Assembly: GCF_019645855.1 (NCBI RefSeq) | Contig: NZ_CP080999.1 | Span: 3,410,001 to 3,474,000, forward strand | DNA from: Mycobacterium malmoense | GTDB taxonomy: Bacteria; Actinomycetota; Actinomycetes; Mycobacteriales; Mycobacteriaceae | Length of the DNA stretch: 64,000 nucleotides | Reading direction: 5' to 3' | Shown: positions 1 to 8,837 of the stretch, one piece after another | Numbering within the stretch: position 1 is the stretch's first letter | Layout: each line of letters starts with the position of its first letter | The notes under the pieces: generated by a model | What the model was told of the DNA's origin: nothing | What the model saw: the letters and a program-made list of their open reading frames with translations, nothing else | Databases searched by the model: none | Position numbers and translations under genes: made by a program

Positions 1-2201
1 AGGGCCGAGAGGGCCAGGAAACGATCGGTGGGACCGATGTCGAAGTGCCGGGTAACGCACTCCAGGGTGTTCATCGCGGCGTCGTGGGCCACCTCCACTC
101 CCTTGGGCTCCCCCGTCGAGCCCGAGGTGAACAACACGTAGGCGATCTCGCCGGGATCGATTCTGGCGGACCGGAATTCGCCGCCGGCAGGCGTGGCGCG
201 CAGCACGTCCGCAACCACCAATGCGGGCACCGGCAACGACGGCCGCTGCCCGCCGCACACCAGGGCCAGGCTCACGGCGCCGGTCGCGAGGATGCGTTCG
301 GTGCGGTCGCGGGGCTGGTCGATGCCGATCGGTAAATAGGCGCCGCCGGCGGCCAGGATGCCCAGCACGGCCGGCACCTGCTCGGCGGTCTTCGGGCCCA
401 TTACCGCGACCGTGTCGCCGACGCCGATGCCCGCCGCGCGCAGCGCCGCGGCCACCGCCGACACCTGGTCACGCAACTGCGCGTAGCTGAGGTCCCCGGA
501 GCTGGCGAACACCGCCGGCGCGTCGGGCTGCCGCTCGGCGTGCCGGAAGAACCCGTCGTGCAAGGCTTCTCCGCTGGGTTCGGCGGCGCGGCCGTTGACC
601 GAGTCCCGCACCGCCCGTTGCGCTTCCGGCAGTGCTGACGGGCCGGGCCGGTCCCAGGCGTCGTCCGCGGCGGCCAACCGGAGCAGCTCGTCGATGTGGT
701 AGCCGAACATGGCGTCGATGACGCCCGGAGCGAAGACGCCGTCGCGCACGTCCCAATTCACCAGCACCCCACCGTCGAACTCGGTGACCTGGGCGTCGAG
801 CAGCACCTGGGGGCCCTGGGAAATGATCCATGCGGGTGCACCGAATTGCTTTGTGACATCGGCACTGAACAGTTCCCCGAGGCCCAGCGCGCTGGTGAAC
901 ACCACCGGTGCCAGCACCTGGGTGCCGCGATGGCGGCTCAGATCGCGCAGCACCGACAGCCCGGAGTAGGCGGAATGGGCGGCGGCGGTCCGCATGGCGT
1001 CCTGCACCGCCCGTGCCCGCGCCGCCGGGGTGCCGGCGCCGGTCAGGTCGATGTCGAGCAGCAGCGACGAGGTGAAGTCGCCGACCAGCAGGTCGACGTC
1101 GGGGTGCAGCGGCTGGCGCCCAAACAGCGGGACGTTCAGCAGGATCCGCGACGTGGCCGACCAGCGCGCCAACGCATTGGCGAACGCCGCGGCCAGCGTC
1201 ATCGCCGGGGTAATGCCGCGCGCTCGGGCGTGGGCGAACAGCGCGTCGCGGGATGCCGGGTCCAGCCAGTGCCAGCGGCGGGTGCTCGTGCGTGAGTCTC
1301 GCCCGCCGATGGACGGCAGCGGCGGCGGGTCGGGCAGATCCGGGATGCGCTGCGCCCACCAGTCCCGGTCGGGTTGCGACACGGCATCCCGCGCCTCGAC
1401 GGCCTGGCGGTATTCCCGGTAGCTGTAACCTAATTCGGGTAGGTCGCGCCCGAGGTAGAGGGCGGCCAGGTCCGACATCAGGGTGCGGTAGCTCATCGCG
1501 TCGGCGGCCTGCATGTCCAGATCGACGTGCAACCGGGAACGGTCGCCGGGTAACAGCGTCAACGTGAGTTCGAACACCGCACCGTCGAGCTGCTGGTGCG
1601 ATTTGGCGTCGCGGATGGCCGCCAGCCGCGGCTCGACAAGATCACCGTCACCCCGCAGGTCCACCACCGTCACGGGGACACCCGGGCATTCGTCTGCCGC
1701 GGCGATGCGCTGGGTGCCGTCGGGCAGGAACCGCACCCGCAGCATCGGATGGCGACGCGCCAGCGCGGTGGCGGCCGCGCGCAGGCGATCCGGGTCGATC
1801 GGGCCGCCGTCGAACTCGACGTAGAGGTGCCCGGCCACCCCGCCGTACTGCTGGTTATCCTGGCGGCCCACCCACATGGCGTGTTGCATCGGCGCCAGTG
1901 GAAACGGCTCACCGGTGTCCCCGGGTCCGGCGACGGCCACGGCCGGCCGGTCAGCACCGGCAGCCGGCGAGCCGGCGGTTACCAGCTCGGACCAGGCCTC
2001 GACCGTCGGCGTCGCGGCCAGCGTGGCGAAATCGACGGCGATGCCCTGCCGGCGCCAGCGACCGGCCAGCGTCATCATCCGGATGGAGTCCAGGCCCTGC
2101 CCGATGAGGTTGCTGTCGGGGTGAACGGCGTCCACGGCGACGCCGAGCAGTTCGGCGACCTCCGCGCGGATATTCTCCGAGCACGCCGAGGCATGCACCA
2201 C
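1..2201 (-). CDS. mbtB: MbtB, phenyloxazoline synthase NRPS of mycobactin (N-terminal 733 residues, cut by window edge)
   Basis: MbtB carries salicylate on its aryl carrier domain and condenses and cyclises it with Ser or Thr to begin mycobactin. Reading leftwards from GTG 2201 the frame stays open to base 1. An aryl carrier domain comes first, with the phosphopantetheine site LDSIRMM (Ser39). A cyclization domain follows, with DMQAADAMS (the Dx4DxxS motif, residues 229-237). An adenylation domain begins near residue 530, with FTSGSTGEPKG near 690. GGGAGG at 2206-2211 supports the GTG start, and the family begins with the same (M)VHA. The rest of the A domain and the PCP lie outside the window. 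It diverges from mbtA across an IdeR box. I translated this frame by eye. Confidence 0.95.
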   Translation of the reverse strand, partial: MVHASACSENIRAEVAELLGVAVDAVHPDSNLIGQGLDSIRMMTLAGRWRRQGIAVDFATLAATPTVEAWSELVTAGSPAAGADRPAVAVAGPGDTGEPFPLAPMQHAMWVGRQDNQQYGGVAGHLYVEFDGGPIDPDRLRAAATALARRHPMLRVRFLPDGTQRIAAADECPGVPVTVVDLRGDGDLVEPRLAAIRDAKSHQQLDGAVFELTLTLLPGDRSRLHVDLDMQAADAMSYRTLMSDLAALYLGRDLPELGYSYREYRQAVEARDAVSQPDRDWWAQRIPDLPDPPPLPSIGGRDSRTSTRRWHWLDPASRDALFAHARARGITPAMTLAAAFANALARWSATSRILLNVPLFGRQPLHPDVDLLVGDFTSSLLLDIDLTGAGTPAARARAVQDAMRTAAAHSAYSGLSVLRDLSRHRGTQVLAPVVFTSALGLGELFSADVTKQFGAPAWIISQGPQVLLDAQVTEFDGGVLVNWDVRDGVFAPGVIDAMFGYHIDELLRLAAADDAWDRPGPSALPEAQRAVRDSVNGRAAEPSGEALHDGFFRHAERQPDAPAVFASSGDLSYAQLRDQVSAVAAALRAAGIGVGDTVAVMGPKTAEQVPAVLGILAAGGAYLPIGIDQPRDRTERILATGAVSLALVCGGQRPSLPVPALVVADVLRATPAGGEFRSARIDPGEIAYVLFTSGSTGEPKGVEVAHDAAMNTLECVTRHFDIGPTDRFLALSA

Positions 2202-2215
2202 GAACCCTCCCTGAA

Positions 2216-2234
2216 TTAGCACAGGCTGCCCTAA
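2216..2234. promoter_or_regulatory. IdeR (iron) box between mbtB and mbtA
   Basis: TTAGCACAGGCTGCCCTAA matches the IdeR consensus TTAGGTTAGGCTAACCTAA at 14 of 19 positions, including both TTAG/CTAA ends and the AGGCT core. It lies 15 bases before the mbtB GTG and 100 bases before the mbtA ATG, so one IdeR-Fe(II) site could repress both. It is my inference that the M. tuberculosis site is the same; binding is untested here. Confidence 0.85.
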
Positions 2235-2334
2235 GTTGTTTGGTTACCCTATCCTCGATCCCTGCGTCGCCGCTACTATGCCCTGTCCAAGCCCTGCCCG
2301 AGCCCTGTTCAAGCCGCATCCCAGGAGCCACCAG

Positions 2335-3984
2335 ATGCCCCCGAACGCCACTCACCCGTTTGCCGGAGGCCTGGACGGATTCGTGCCATTCCCCGCCGAT
2401 CGGGCCGCCTCCTACCGGGCTGCCGGCTACTGGACGAGCCGGACCCTGGACACGATCCTGACGGACGCGGCGCGACGCTGGCCCGACCGGGTCGCCGTGA
2501 TCGACGCCCTGGCGGACGACGGATTGAGCTATGCCGAACTCGACGAGCGGGCCGACCGCGCCGCCGCCGGGCTGCGCGGCCTGGGCATCGCGCCGGGCGA
2601 CCGGGTCCTGCTGCAGCTGCCGAACAGCTCCCGGTTCGCGGTGGCGCTGTTCGGCCTGCTGCGGGCGGGGGCGATCCCGGTTATGTGCCTGCCCGGCCAC
2701 CGGGCCGCCGAATTGGCGCATTTCGCCGCCGTCAGCCAGGCCGCCGGGCTCCTGATCCCCGATGCGGCAAACGGTTTCGACTACCCGGCGATGGCGCGCG
2801 GGCTCGTCGAGGATCATCCCGCGCTGAAGCATGTCGTCGTCGACGGCGACCCGGGGCCGTTCGTCTCGTGGGTACGCTTGTGCGACCAAAGCCCCGCCCG
2901 CGCGCCTGCGACATCGTCGGCCGACCCGGAATCGCCTGCCCTGCTGCTGGTTTCCGGCGGCACCACCGGCACCCCCAAACTCATTCCCCGCACCCACGAC
3001 GACTACGTTTTCAACGCGACCGCGAGCGCCGAGGTCTGCCGGCTCGATCCCGACGACGTCTACCTGGTGGTGCTGCCCGCGGGGCATAACTTCCCGTTGG
3101 CCTGTCCGGGCCTGCTCGGCGCGATGACGGCGGGCGCCACCACGGTGTTCGGCACCGACCCCAGCCCGGAGGCCGCCTTTGCCGCCATCGCGCACCACGG
3201 CGTCACGGTCACCGCCCTGGTGCCGGCATTGGCCAAGCTGTGGGCACAAGCCTGTGAGTGGGAACCGGTGACTCCGAAGTCGTTGCGGCTCTTGCAGGTT
3301 GGTGGCGCTCGGCTGGAGCCGACGGACGCCCGCCTGGTGCATTCCGCGTTGACGCCGGGCCTGCAGCAGGTGTTCGGGATGGCCGAGGGGCTGCTAAATT
3401 ACACCCGCCTCGACGACCCACCGGAGCTCGTCGAGAACACCCAGGGGCGGCCGCTGTGCGCCGGCGACGAACTGCGCATCGTCGACGCCGCCGGCACGCC
3501 CGTAGCGCCCGGGGAGGAGGGCGAGCTGCTGGCGCGCGGACCGTACACGATCAACGGCTACTTCCGTGCCGCGCGCGAAAACGGGCGCTGCTTCGATCCC
3601 GACGGCTTCTACCGCAGCGGCGACCTCGTGCGCCGCCGCGACGACGGCTACCTGGTGGTCACCGGCCGGGTCAAAGACGTCATCTGCCGCGGCGGGGAGA
3701 CCATCGCCGCGGCAGACCTCGAGGAGCATATGCTGAGCCATTCCGCGATCTTTTCGGCCGCGGCGGTTCCGGTGCCCGATCCCTACTTAGGCGAAAAGAT
3801 CTGCGCTGCAGTCGTTTTCAGCGGTGAACCGGTCAGCCTCGCGGAGTTGAACGCCCACCTCGACGAGCGCGGGGTGGCCGCCCACGCCCGGCCCGACATG
3901 CTGGTCGCGATGGCGGCGCTGCCCACCACACCGATCGGCAAGGTCGACAAGAAGGCGATCGCCCGCCAGGTCGGCGGGGCGTAA
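2335..3984 (+). CDS. mbtA: MbtA, salicyl-AMP ligase / salicyl-S-ArCP synthetase
   Basis: MbtA activates salicylate with ATP and loads it on the MbtB aryl carrier domain. The 549-residue protein is a stand-alone adenylating enzyme of the EntE/DhbE type. The P-loop LLLVSGGTTGTPKLIPR starts near residue 203, YRSGDLVRRRDDG is the A7/A8 region, and the A10 lysine lies in PTTPIGKVDKK near the C terminus. ATG 2335 is chosen because AGGAG lies 7 bases upstream (2323-2327) and because the family starts MPP there; the frame is open further upstream. It is divergent from mbtB. An inverted repeat follows its stop and may end transcription. No mbtJ follows, unlike M. tuberculosis. Confidence 0.97.
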   Translation: MPPNATHPFAGGLDGFVPFPADRAASYRAAGYWTSRTLDTILTDAARRWPDRVAVIDALADDGLSYAELDERADRAAAGLRGLGIAPGDRVLLQLPNSSRFAVALFGLLRAGAIPVMCLPGHRAAELAHFAAVSQAAGLLIPDAANGFDYPAMARGLVEDHPALKHVVVDGDPGPFVSWVRLCDQSPARAPATSSADPESPALLLVSGGTTGTPKLIPRTHDDYVFNATASAEVCRLDPDDVYLVVLPAGHNFPLACPGLLGAMTAGATTVFGTDPSPEAAFAAIAHHGVTVTALVPALAKLWAQACEWEPVTPKSLRLLQVGGARLEPTDARLVHSALTPGLQQVFGMAEGLLNYTRLDDPPELVENTQGRPLCAGDELRIVDAAGTPVAPGEEGELLARGPYTINGYFRAARENGRCFDPDGFYRSGDLVRRRDDGYLVVTGRVKDVICRGGETIAAADLEEHMLSHSAIFSAAAVPVPDPYLGEKICAAVVFSGEPVSLAELNAHLDERGVAAHARPDMLVAMAALPTTPIGKVDKKAIARQVGGA

Positions 3985-3987
3985 GTC

Positions 3988-4045
3988 CCGCGAGCGTGAC
4001 GCCACCGCGAAACGGGAGCGGGTTTGTGTGACGTCGGACTCGCGG
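3988..4045. repeat. Imperfect palindromic repeat after mbtA (family 2, copy 1)
   Basis: CCGCGAGCGTGACGCCAC at 3988-4005 is an imperfect inverted copy of GTGTGACGTCGGACTCGCGG at 4026-4045, with a 20-base loop and no T tract. It starts 4 bases after the mbtA stop. Its left arm shares 18 of 22 bases (3991-4012) with the palindrome at 31347-31408, so it is probably a dispersed intergenic element that may also act as a terminator. The right arm overlaps the Hsp20 remnant. Confidence 0.5.
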
Positions 4046-4158
4046 ACCCCGGGCAGATCCATGGCCACAATCAGGTCGTCGCCCTCGCGGAGTGCGGAGA
4101 TCGGTGCTTGCTGGATTCGAGTCGCTGCGGGTGGAGTCGCAAGATAGCTGAGATGCAA
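4030..4158 (-). pseudogene. Remnant of an Hsp20 (alpha-crystallin) small heat-shock gene
   Basis: Read leftwards from ATG 4158, residues 19-43 give PISALREGDDLIVAMDLPGV followed by RESDV. This is the start of an alpha-crystallin domain, and mycobacterial Hsp18 has PMDAWREGEEFVVEFDLPGI at the same place. Similarity stops abruptly at 4030, inside the right arm of the intergenic palindrome, and the frame then runs into mbtA. The remaining two thirds of the domain are absent. The 18 residues before the match do not resemble the Hsp18 N terminus. Bases 4159-4409 hold nothing else I recognise. Confidence 0.5.
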
Positions 4159-4409
4159 GGCCGTAGCGACCGTAGCTCAGGAGCGATCACCTTGGCCCAT
4201 TCACGCGGTTCGGTGTGCTCAGGACCGACCAGGCGCAGCGGCGGCGGGTCGCCCGCGCGCCTAGGCGGCGAGCGGCCGCGTTGCGCCCGTGGCCATAAAA
4301 GCTGCCATTGACTAATGTCACCATTCGCGATTGACTGCATTGCATGACGGACGATGTTCCGGCTCACCGATCACCGCGAGCGCGTGGCGCGGCAGCGGCG
4401 GGCTGAGAA

Positions 4410-5267
4410 ATGTTCGGGCCGCTCGACCGGCTGCTGAAGAGGTCGACCACCACCAGCCACGGTGCGTCGGCGGTGGTGACCGGCGCCGGCAGCGGCATCG
4501 GTGCGGCGTTCGCCATCGAACTCGGGCGTCGCGGCGGCGCGGTGGTCTGTGGCGACATTGACGAAGCCGCCGCCCAACGGACCGTCGACGAAGTCACCAG
4601 GCAGGGCGCCAAAGCCACCGCGATCCGCTGCGACGTGTCCCGGTTCGACGACGTGGCCGCCTTGGCGGAGCAGTCGCGCTCCTGGTTCGAGGGGGCGCCC
4701 ACGCTGGTGATCAACAACGCCGGCGTCGGTGCCGGCGGCGCGGCCATCGGCGATGCGTCCCTGGACGATTGGGCGTGGACCCTGGGCGTCAACCTGTGGG
4801 GACCCATCTATGGCTGCCACGTGTTCACGCCGATCCTGCGCGAAGCCGGCCCGTCGCACGCCCCACGGGGCATCATCAACGTCGCGTCCGCGGCAGCGTT
4901 CGGATCGGCTCCCGGCATGGCCGCCTACAACGTCAGCAAGGCCGGCGTGCTCTCGTTATCGGAAACGCTGGCGGCCGAATTGTCCGGCACCGCGATCAGG
5001 GTCACCGTGTTGTGCCCGACCTTCGTCAAGACCAACATCATCGAATCCGGCCGCATCAGCGAGGAGTCCGGCGAGCTGGCCGCCAAATTGATGCGGTGGA
5101 CTGGCCTTTCGCCCGACAAAGTCGCGCGGGCGTGCCTGGACGCGCACGACCGCGGCGAGCTGTACTGCATGCCGCAGTTCGATGCCAAGATCGGCTGGAA
5201 TGCCAAGCGTCTTGCCCCACAGGCATATACACGCGCGGTCGGCCTGGTATCCCGGGCCCTACCCTGA
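4410..5267 (+). CDS. Short-chain dehydrogenase/reductase
   Basis: A 285-residue classical SDR. It has the NAD(P) motif TGAGSGIG near residue 24, NNAG near 99, and the catalytic triad (Ser in NVASAAAF, then YNVSK). The substrate is unknown. The basic region after residue 240 is typical of mycobacterial SDRs paired with lipid or steroid monooxygenases. It is the first gene of a four-gene plus-strand cluster with a di-iron protein, a Baeyer-Villiger-type monooxygenase and a MerR regulator, so I infer oxidation of an alcohol or reduction of a ketone in the same pathway. No strong Shine-Dalgarno sequence precedes ATG 4410. Confidence 0.85.
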   Translation: MFGPLDRLLKRSTTTSHGASAVVTGAGSGIGAAFAIELGRRGGAVVCGDIDEAAAQRTVDEVTRQGAKATAIRCDVSRFDDVAALAEQSRSWFEGAPTLVINNAGVGAGGAAIGDASLDDWAWTLGVNLWGPIYGCHVFTPILREAGPSHAPRGIINVASAAAFGSAPGMAAYNVSKAGVLSLSETLAAELSGTAIRVTVLCPTFVKTNIIESGRISEESGELAAKLMRWTGLSPDKVARACLDAHDRGELYCMPQFDAKIGWNAKRLAPQAYTRAVGLVSRALP

Positions 5268-5283
5268 ACAGGAGGAGCTGCTG

Positions 5284-6204
5284 ATGGCCGTCGACATGGA
5301 AGCCATGCTCGCCAAGATCAAGGATCGCCAGTGGGCGCTCGCCGACATCGATTGGGACGCACCGGGTGCCGAAACCATCCGGGGAGAGTTCCGCCCCAAG
5401 CTGAAGGCGTTCATGGCCGACCTGTGCTGGATCGAAAACGTGGGCGCCCGCGGATTCGCGGCGCTGGCCAAGAAGGCTCCCAACCCGACGCTGGCCGAGA
5501 TCTACCGGTATTTCCACGCCGAAGAGCAACGCCACGCCAACGCCGAAATGGCGTTGATGAAACGCTGGGGCATGCTCGACGACGGCGAGTTTCCGAAGCC
5601 CAACGTCAACATCCGGTTGGCCATCGAGTGGCTCGACACGTACGCCGACGGCATGCCGCTGTCCGTGCTCGGCACCGTCATCCCCATGCTCGAGGTCGCC
5701 CTCGACGGTGCGCTGCTGAAGTTCCTGCTGGACACCGTGGAGGACCCGGTGTGCCATCAGGTGTTCGAGAAGATCAACAACGACGAATCACGGCATATAG
5801 CCGTCGATTTCGCGGTGCTCGACATGATCGGGCACGCCAAGGCGCGCCGGCTGACCATCGAATTCGTCGGCACCATCGCGTCACCGGGCGTGATCATCGG
5901 CACGCTGACGTACATCCCGCTGCTCAACCGGGTGCGCAACGAGATGGCCGGCATGGGCATGGAGCCCGAGCGACTCTACAACGCGGTCAAGCGTTTCAAG
6001 CAACTCGGCGAGCGCGGCGAACGCACCTGGCGGGTGCCCGCCTATCAACTCCTCAAGCGGCACGCCGCGATGGTGGTCAACCCCGATCACCCCTATCACC
6101 TGCTGGCCAACTCCATGGTGTGGTTGTCGAATCGCTACCCCAAACCCCTACTCAAGCCGGTGCCCAGCTGGTTCAAGGAACTCACCTACCGACCGGCGGC
6201 GTGA
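5284..6204 (+). CDS. Ferritin-like di-iron oxygenase-type protein
   Basis: A 306-residue helical protein with two carboxylate/histidine motifs, HAEEQRHANAE near residue 79 and NDESRHIAVD near 167. This pattern is expected for a ferritin-like di-iron oxygenase. Its reaction is not known to me. ATG 5284 is supported by AGGAGGAG at 5270-5277 and lies 16 bases after the SDR stop. The last codons overlap the monooxygenase start (GTGA), so the two are probably translationally coupled and may serve one oxidation pathway. Confidence 0.75.
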   Translation: MAVDMEAMLAKIKDRQWALADIDWDAPGAETIRGEFRPKLKAFMADLCWIENVGARGFAALAKKAPNPTLAEIYRYFHAEEQRHANAEMALMKRWGMLDDGEFPKPNVNIRLAIEWLDTYADGMPLSVLGTVIPMLEVALDGALLKFLLDTVEDPVCHQVFEKINNDESRHIAVDFAVLDMIGHAKARRLTIEFVGTIASPGVIIGTLTYIPLLNRVRNEMAGMGMEPERLYNAVKRFKQLGERGERTWRVPAYQLLKRHAAMVVNPDHPYHLLANSMVWLSNRYPKPLLKPVPSWFKELTYRPAA

Positions 6205-7715
6205 CCGTGGCAGACCACCGAACCTACGCGGCACTGATCGTCGGGGCCGGCTTCACCGGGCTGGGAACGGCGATCCGGTTGGCGCAAGCCGGAATTCACG
6301 ACATCGTCATCCTGGAGCGCGCCGACCGGGTCGGCGGAACCTGGCGCGACACGACATATCCGGGCGCCAGCAGCGACATCCCGTCCCTGCTGTACTCCTA
6401 CTCGTTCGTCAAGAACCCGACGTGGTCGCGAACGTACTCGCCCGCCCCGGAGATCTGCGGCCACCTCGAGGACATGGCGACCAGGTTCGACCTCCGCCGC
6501 CACATCTGGTTCGGCCACGAGGTCAGCGAACTGACCTTCGACGACGGGACTGGTGTGTGGAACGCAAAGACACGCGATCGCAAGCGGTTTCGTGCGCGCA
6601 CCGTCGTACTGGCTTCCGGTCCGCTGTCCGACGCCAGCTTTCCGGACATCAGGGGCCTGGACAGCTATCGCGGACACGCGATCCACAGTGCGCGTTGGGA
6701 TTACGGCTACGACCTCACCGGCAAGCGGGTCGCCGTCATCGGCACCGGCGCCAGCGCCATCCAGATCGTTCCCGAACTCGTCAAGCAAGCCGCGTTCGTC
6801 AAGGTGTTCCAGCGCACCCCGTGCTGGGTGCTGCCGCGCCTGGACCCCTTCTTTGGGCAAGCCACCCCACCGGCGGTGCAATCGCTATTCGCCAAAGTTC
6901 CTGTCACGCAACAACTTGCGCGGCAGGCGCTGTTCTGGGGCCATGAAGCCAGCGCCGCGGCTTTGGTCTGGAACACGCCGCTGACCTCGCTGGTTGCCCG
7001 ACTGGGGCGGGCGCACCTGCGGATGCAGGTCAAAGACCCGTGGCTGCGTCGCCAGCTGACGCCCGACTTCGCGCCGGGCTGCAAACGCATGCTGATATCC
7101 AGCGATTACTACTCGGCGCTGCAACGCGACAACTGCAAGCTCATCGACTGGCCGATCGCGACGCTGAGCCCGGTCGGTATCCGCACCAGCGACGGCATCG
7201 AACACCACCTCGACTGCATCGTGTTCGCTACCGGTTACGACGTCCACCTGACCGGGCCACCGTTTCCGGTCACCGGGCTCGGCGGCCGGTCGCTGGCCGC
7301 CGAATGGGCCGACGGCGCACGGGCATACAAGAGCATCAACGCCCACGGATATCCGAATTTGTTCTTCATGACCGGACCCAATTCGGGGCCCGGCCACAAC
7401 TCGCTGCTGGTCTACATCGAAGGGCAGCTCGATTACGCGGTGCGCGGCATCGCCACCATCCTCGACAACGACCTGCGCTACCTCGACGTGCGGGAAGACG
7501 TCCAGCGCCGCTACAACGAGCGCATTCAGCGCCGGCTCACCAAGACGACCTGGATGTCGGGTTGCCGCAGCTGGTATCTCACCAAGGATGGGTACAACGC
7601 GTCCATGTACCCGGGGTTCGCGACGCAGTATCTTCGCCAGATGAGGAATTTCCGCTATGGCGACTACTACGCCGTCGCGCGTCACGCCAGGGCGCGCGTC
7701 ACATCCCCCGCCTGA
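6201..7715 (+). CDS. Baeyer-Villiger-type flavin monooxygenase
   Basis: A 504-residue class B flavoprotein. The FAD motif GAGFTGLG lies near residue 14. The Baeyer-Villiger fingerprint appears as YRGHAIHSARWD (FxGxxxHxxxW with Tyr for Phe), followed at once by the NADPH motif GTGASA. ATGYD near the C-terminal third is also typical. GTG 6201 overlaps the preceding TGA; GTG 6207 is an alternative. It is expected to insert oxygen next to a ketone using NADPH and O2. MymA and EthA are family relatives, but the substrate here is unknown. It sits between the di-iron protein and the MerR gene. Confidence 0.88.
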   Translation: MTVADHRTYAALIVGAGFTGLGTAIRLAQAGIHDIVILERADRVGGTWRDTTYPGASSDIPSLLYSYSFVKNPTWSRTYSPAPEICGHLEDMATRFDLRRHIWFGHEVSELTFDDGTGVWNAKTRDRKRFRARTVVLASGPLSDASFPDIRGLDSYRGHAIHSARWDYGYDLTGKRVAVIGTGASAIQIVPELVKQAAFVKVFQRTPCWVLPRLDPFFGQATPPAVQSLFAKVPVTQQLARQALFWGHEASAAALVWNTPLTSLVARLGRAHLRMQVKDPWLRRQLTPDFAPGCKRMLISSDYYSALQRDNCKLIDWPIATLSPVGIRTSDGIEHHLDCIVFATGYDVHLTGPPFPVTGLGGRSLAAEWADGARAYKSINAHGYPNLFFMTGPNSGPGHNSLLVYIEGQLDYAVRGIATILDNDLRYLDVREDVQRRYNERIQRRLTKTTWMSGCRSWYLTKDGYNASMYPGFATQYLRQMRNFRYGDYYAVARHARARVTSPA

Positions 7716-7739
7716 TGCCCACCCACTGACGAGACCGAC

Positions 7740-8654
7740 ATGGCAACCGACCGACCGTCACGACCCGAACCCGGCACGATCGCCAGCGTGTTATATAGCG
7801 TGCGGCGTGCACCCAAGCGCGTGCGGCGTCAGTCGCGCGAATTTATCGAGGCCGCGGTGGCACAGCTTTTCGACGCCGCGGTCCGCCACCCGCACGATGT
7901 CACGGTGTCCGGTGAGTACCGAATCGACGACCTGGCCCGGCTGGCGGGCACCACCACCCGCAACATCCGGGTGTACCGCGACCGCGGGCTGTTGCCTCCG
8001 CCGTTGCGCGTCGGCCGCATCGCGTTGTTCAACGACACCCATCTCACGAGGCTGCGGCTGATTACCTCGATGCTCGACCGCGGATACAACATCGCCCACG
8101 TGCGCGAAATGCTCAGCGCGTGGGAGGAGGGCAAGAACCTGGGCGACGTGCTGGGCCTGGAGACGGCCATCGTGGGCACCTGGACCACCGAAAAACCGGA
8201 AACCGTGCCGCTCGCCGACGCCCAGCGGCTCGTCGGTGACCCACGCGCATTCGAGCGGCTGGTCGCGCTGCAGGTGATCCGGGTCGACGGCACGCGGGCC
8301 ACCCTCACCCGGCCCAAACTGATCGAGGCGTTCAACGAGATCCGTGGCTACGGCGTCAAATTGGACAAACTTATCGACCTGCACGAGCAGATCGTGCCCG
8401 AGATCGACAAGATCAGCGACTTGCTGGTGCGCGCCGGGGCCGAACACGTCGTGGACCGGATCAAGCCGGGTCAGCCGCTGCCCCCGGACGCCGAGATTGC
8501 CGAGCTGATCACCATGCTGGTCCGGTTCCGCACGCAGGCCGTGGCAACCGTGACCGCCACCCTCGCGGCGTCGATCGAATCGAACATCGAGTCTCTGGTC
8601 AGCCGCATACTCGCCGACTACCTGTCGTCGGAACCGGATGCCGCGCTGGCCTAG
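7740..8654 (+). CDS. MerR-family transcriptional regulator
   Basis: A 304-residue regulator. The winged-helix MerR domain occupies about residues 58-130: YRIDDLARLAGTTTRNIRVY is the helix-turn-helix, followed by YRDRGLLPPP and the wing. A long C-terminal helical domain has no cysteine cluster, so a metal sensor is unlikely and an organic ligand is more plausible. It lies 24 bases after the monooxygenase and is probably the local regulator of the SDR / di-iron / monooxygenase genes (inference). Bases 8655-8837 hold no gene. A possible hairpin, CTCGGCCG 8664-8671 with CGGCCGAG 8695-8702, could end the operon. Confidence 0.85.
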   Translation: MATDRPSRPEPGTIASVLYSVRRAPKRVRRQSREFIEAAVAQLFDAAVRHPHDVTVSGEYRIDDLARLAGTTTRNIRVYRDRGLLPPPLRVGRIALFNDTHLTRLRLITSMLDRGYNIAHVREMLSAWEEGKNLGDVLGLETAIVGTWTTEKPETVPLADAQRLVGDPRAFERLVALQVIRVDGTRATLTRPKLIEAFNEIRGYGVKLDKLIDLHEQIVPEIDKISDLLVRAGAEHVVDRIKPGQPLPPDAEIAELITMLVRFRTQAVATVTATLAASIESNIESLVSRILADYLSSEPDAALA

Positions 8655-8837
8655 GTGGGCGCGCTCGGCCGGACGCGGGCTTCCGGTCATCTGTCGGCCG
8701 AGAAGCACCGAATGACGGATTGGCCAGGGTGAAACTACCGGCGGATGACCACGAACATGAGTTTGCTCAACTAAGCCGGATCGGCCCAGGCCTCGTCAAA
8801 AAGATCGCCGTCACCGGCGCACAGCCCATGTGACGGA

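Noticed and set aside
3787..4029. Continuation of the Hsp20 frame into the mbtA 3' end
   Set aside because: No alpha-crystallin similarity after VRESDV; the frame is only a shadow of mbtA.
5331..6200. N-terminal extension of the Baeyer-Villiger monooxygenase by 290 codons
   Set aside because: It runs through the di-iron gene in another frame; similarity to monooxygenases begins only at TYAALIVGAGFTG, and a GTGA overlap gives a natural start.
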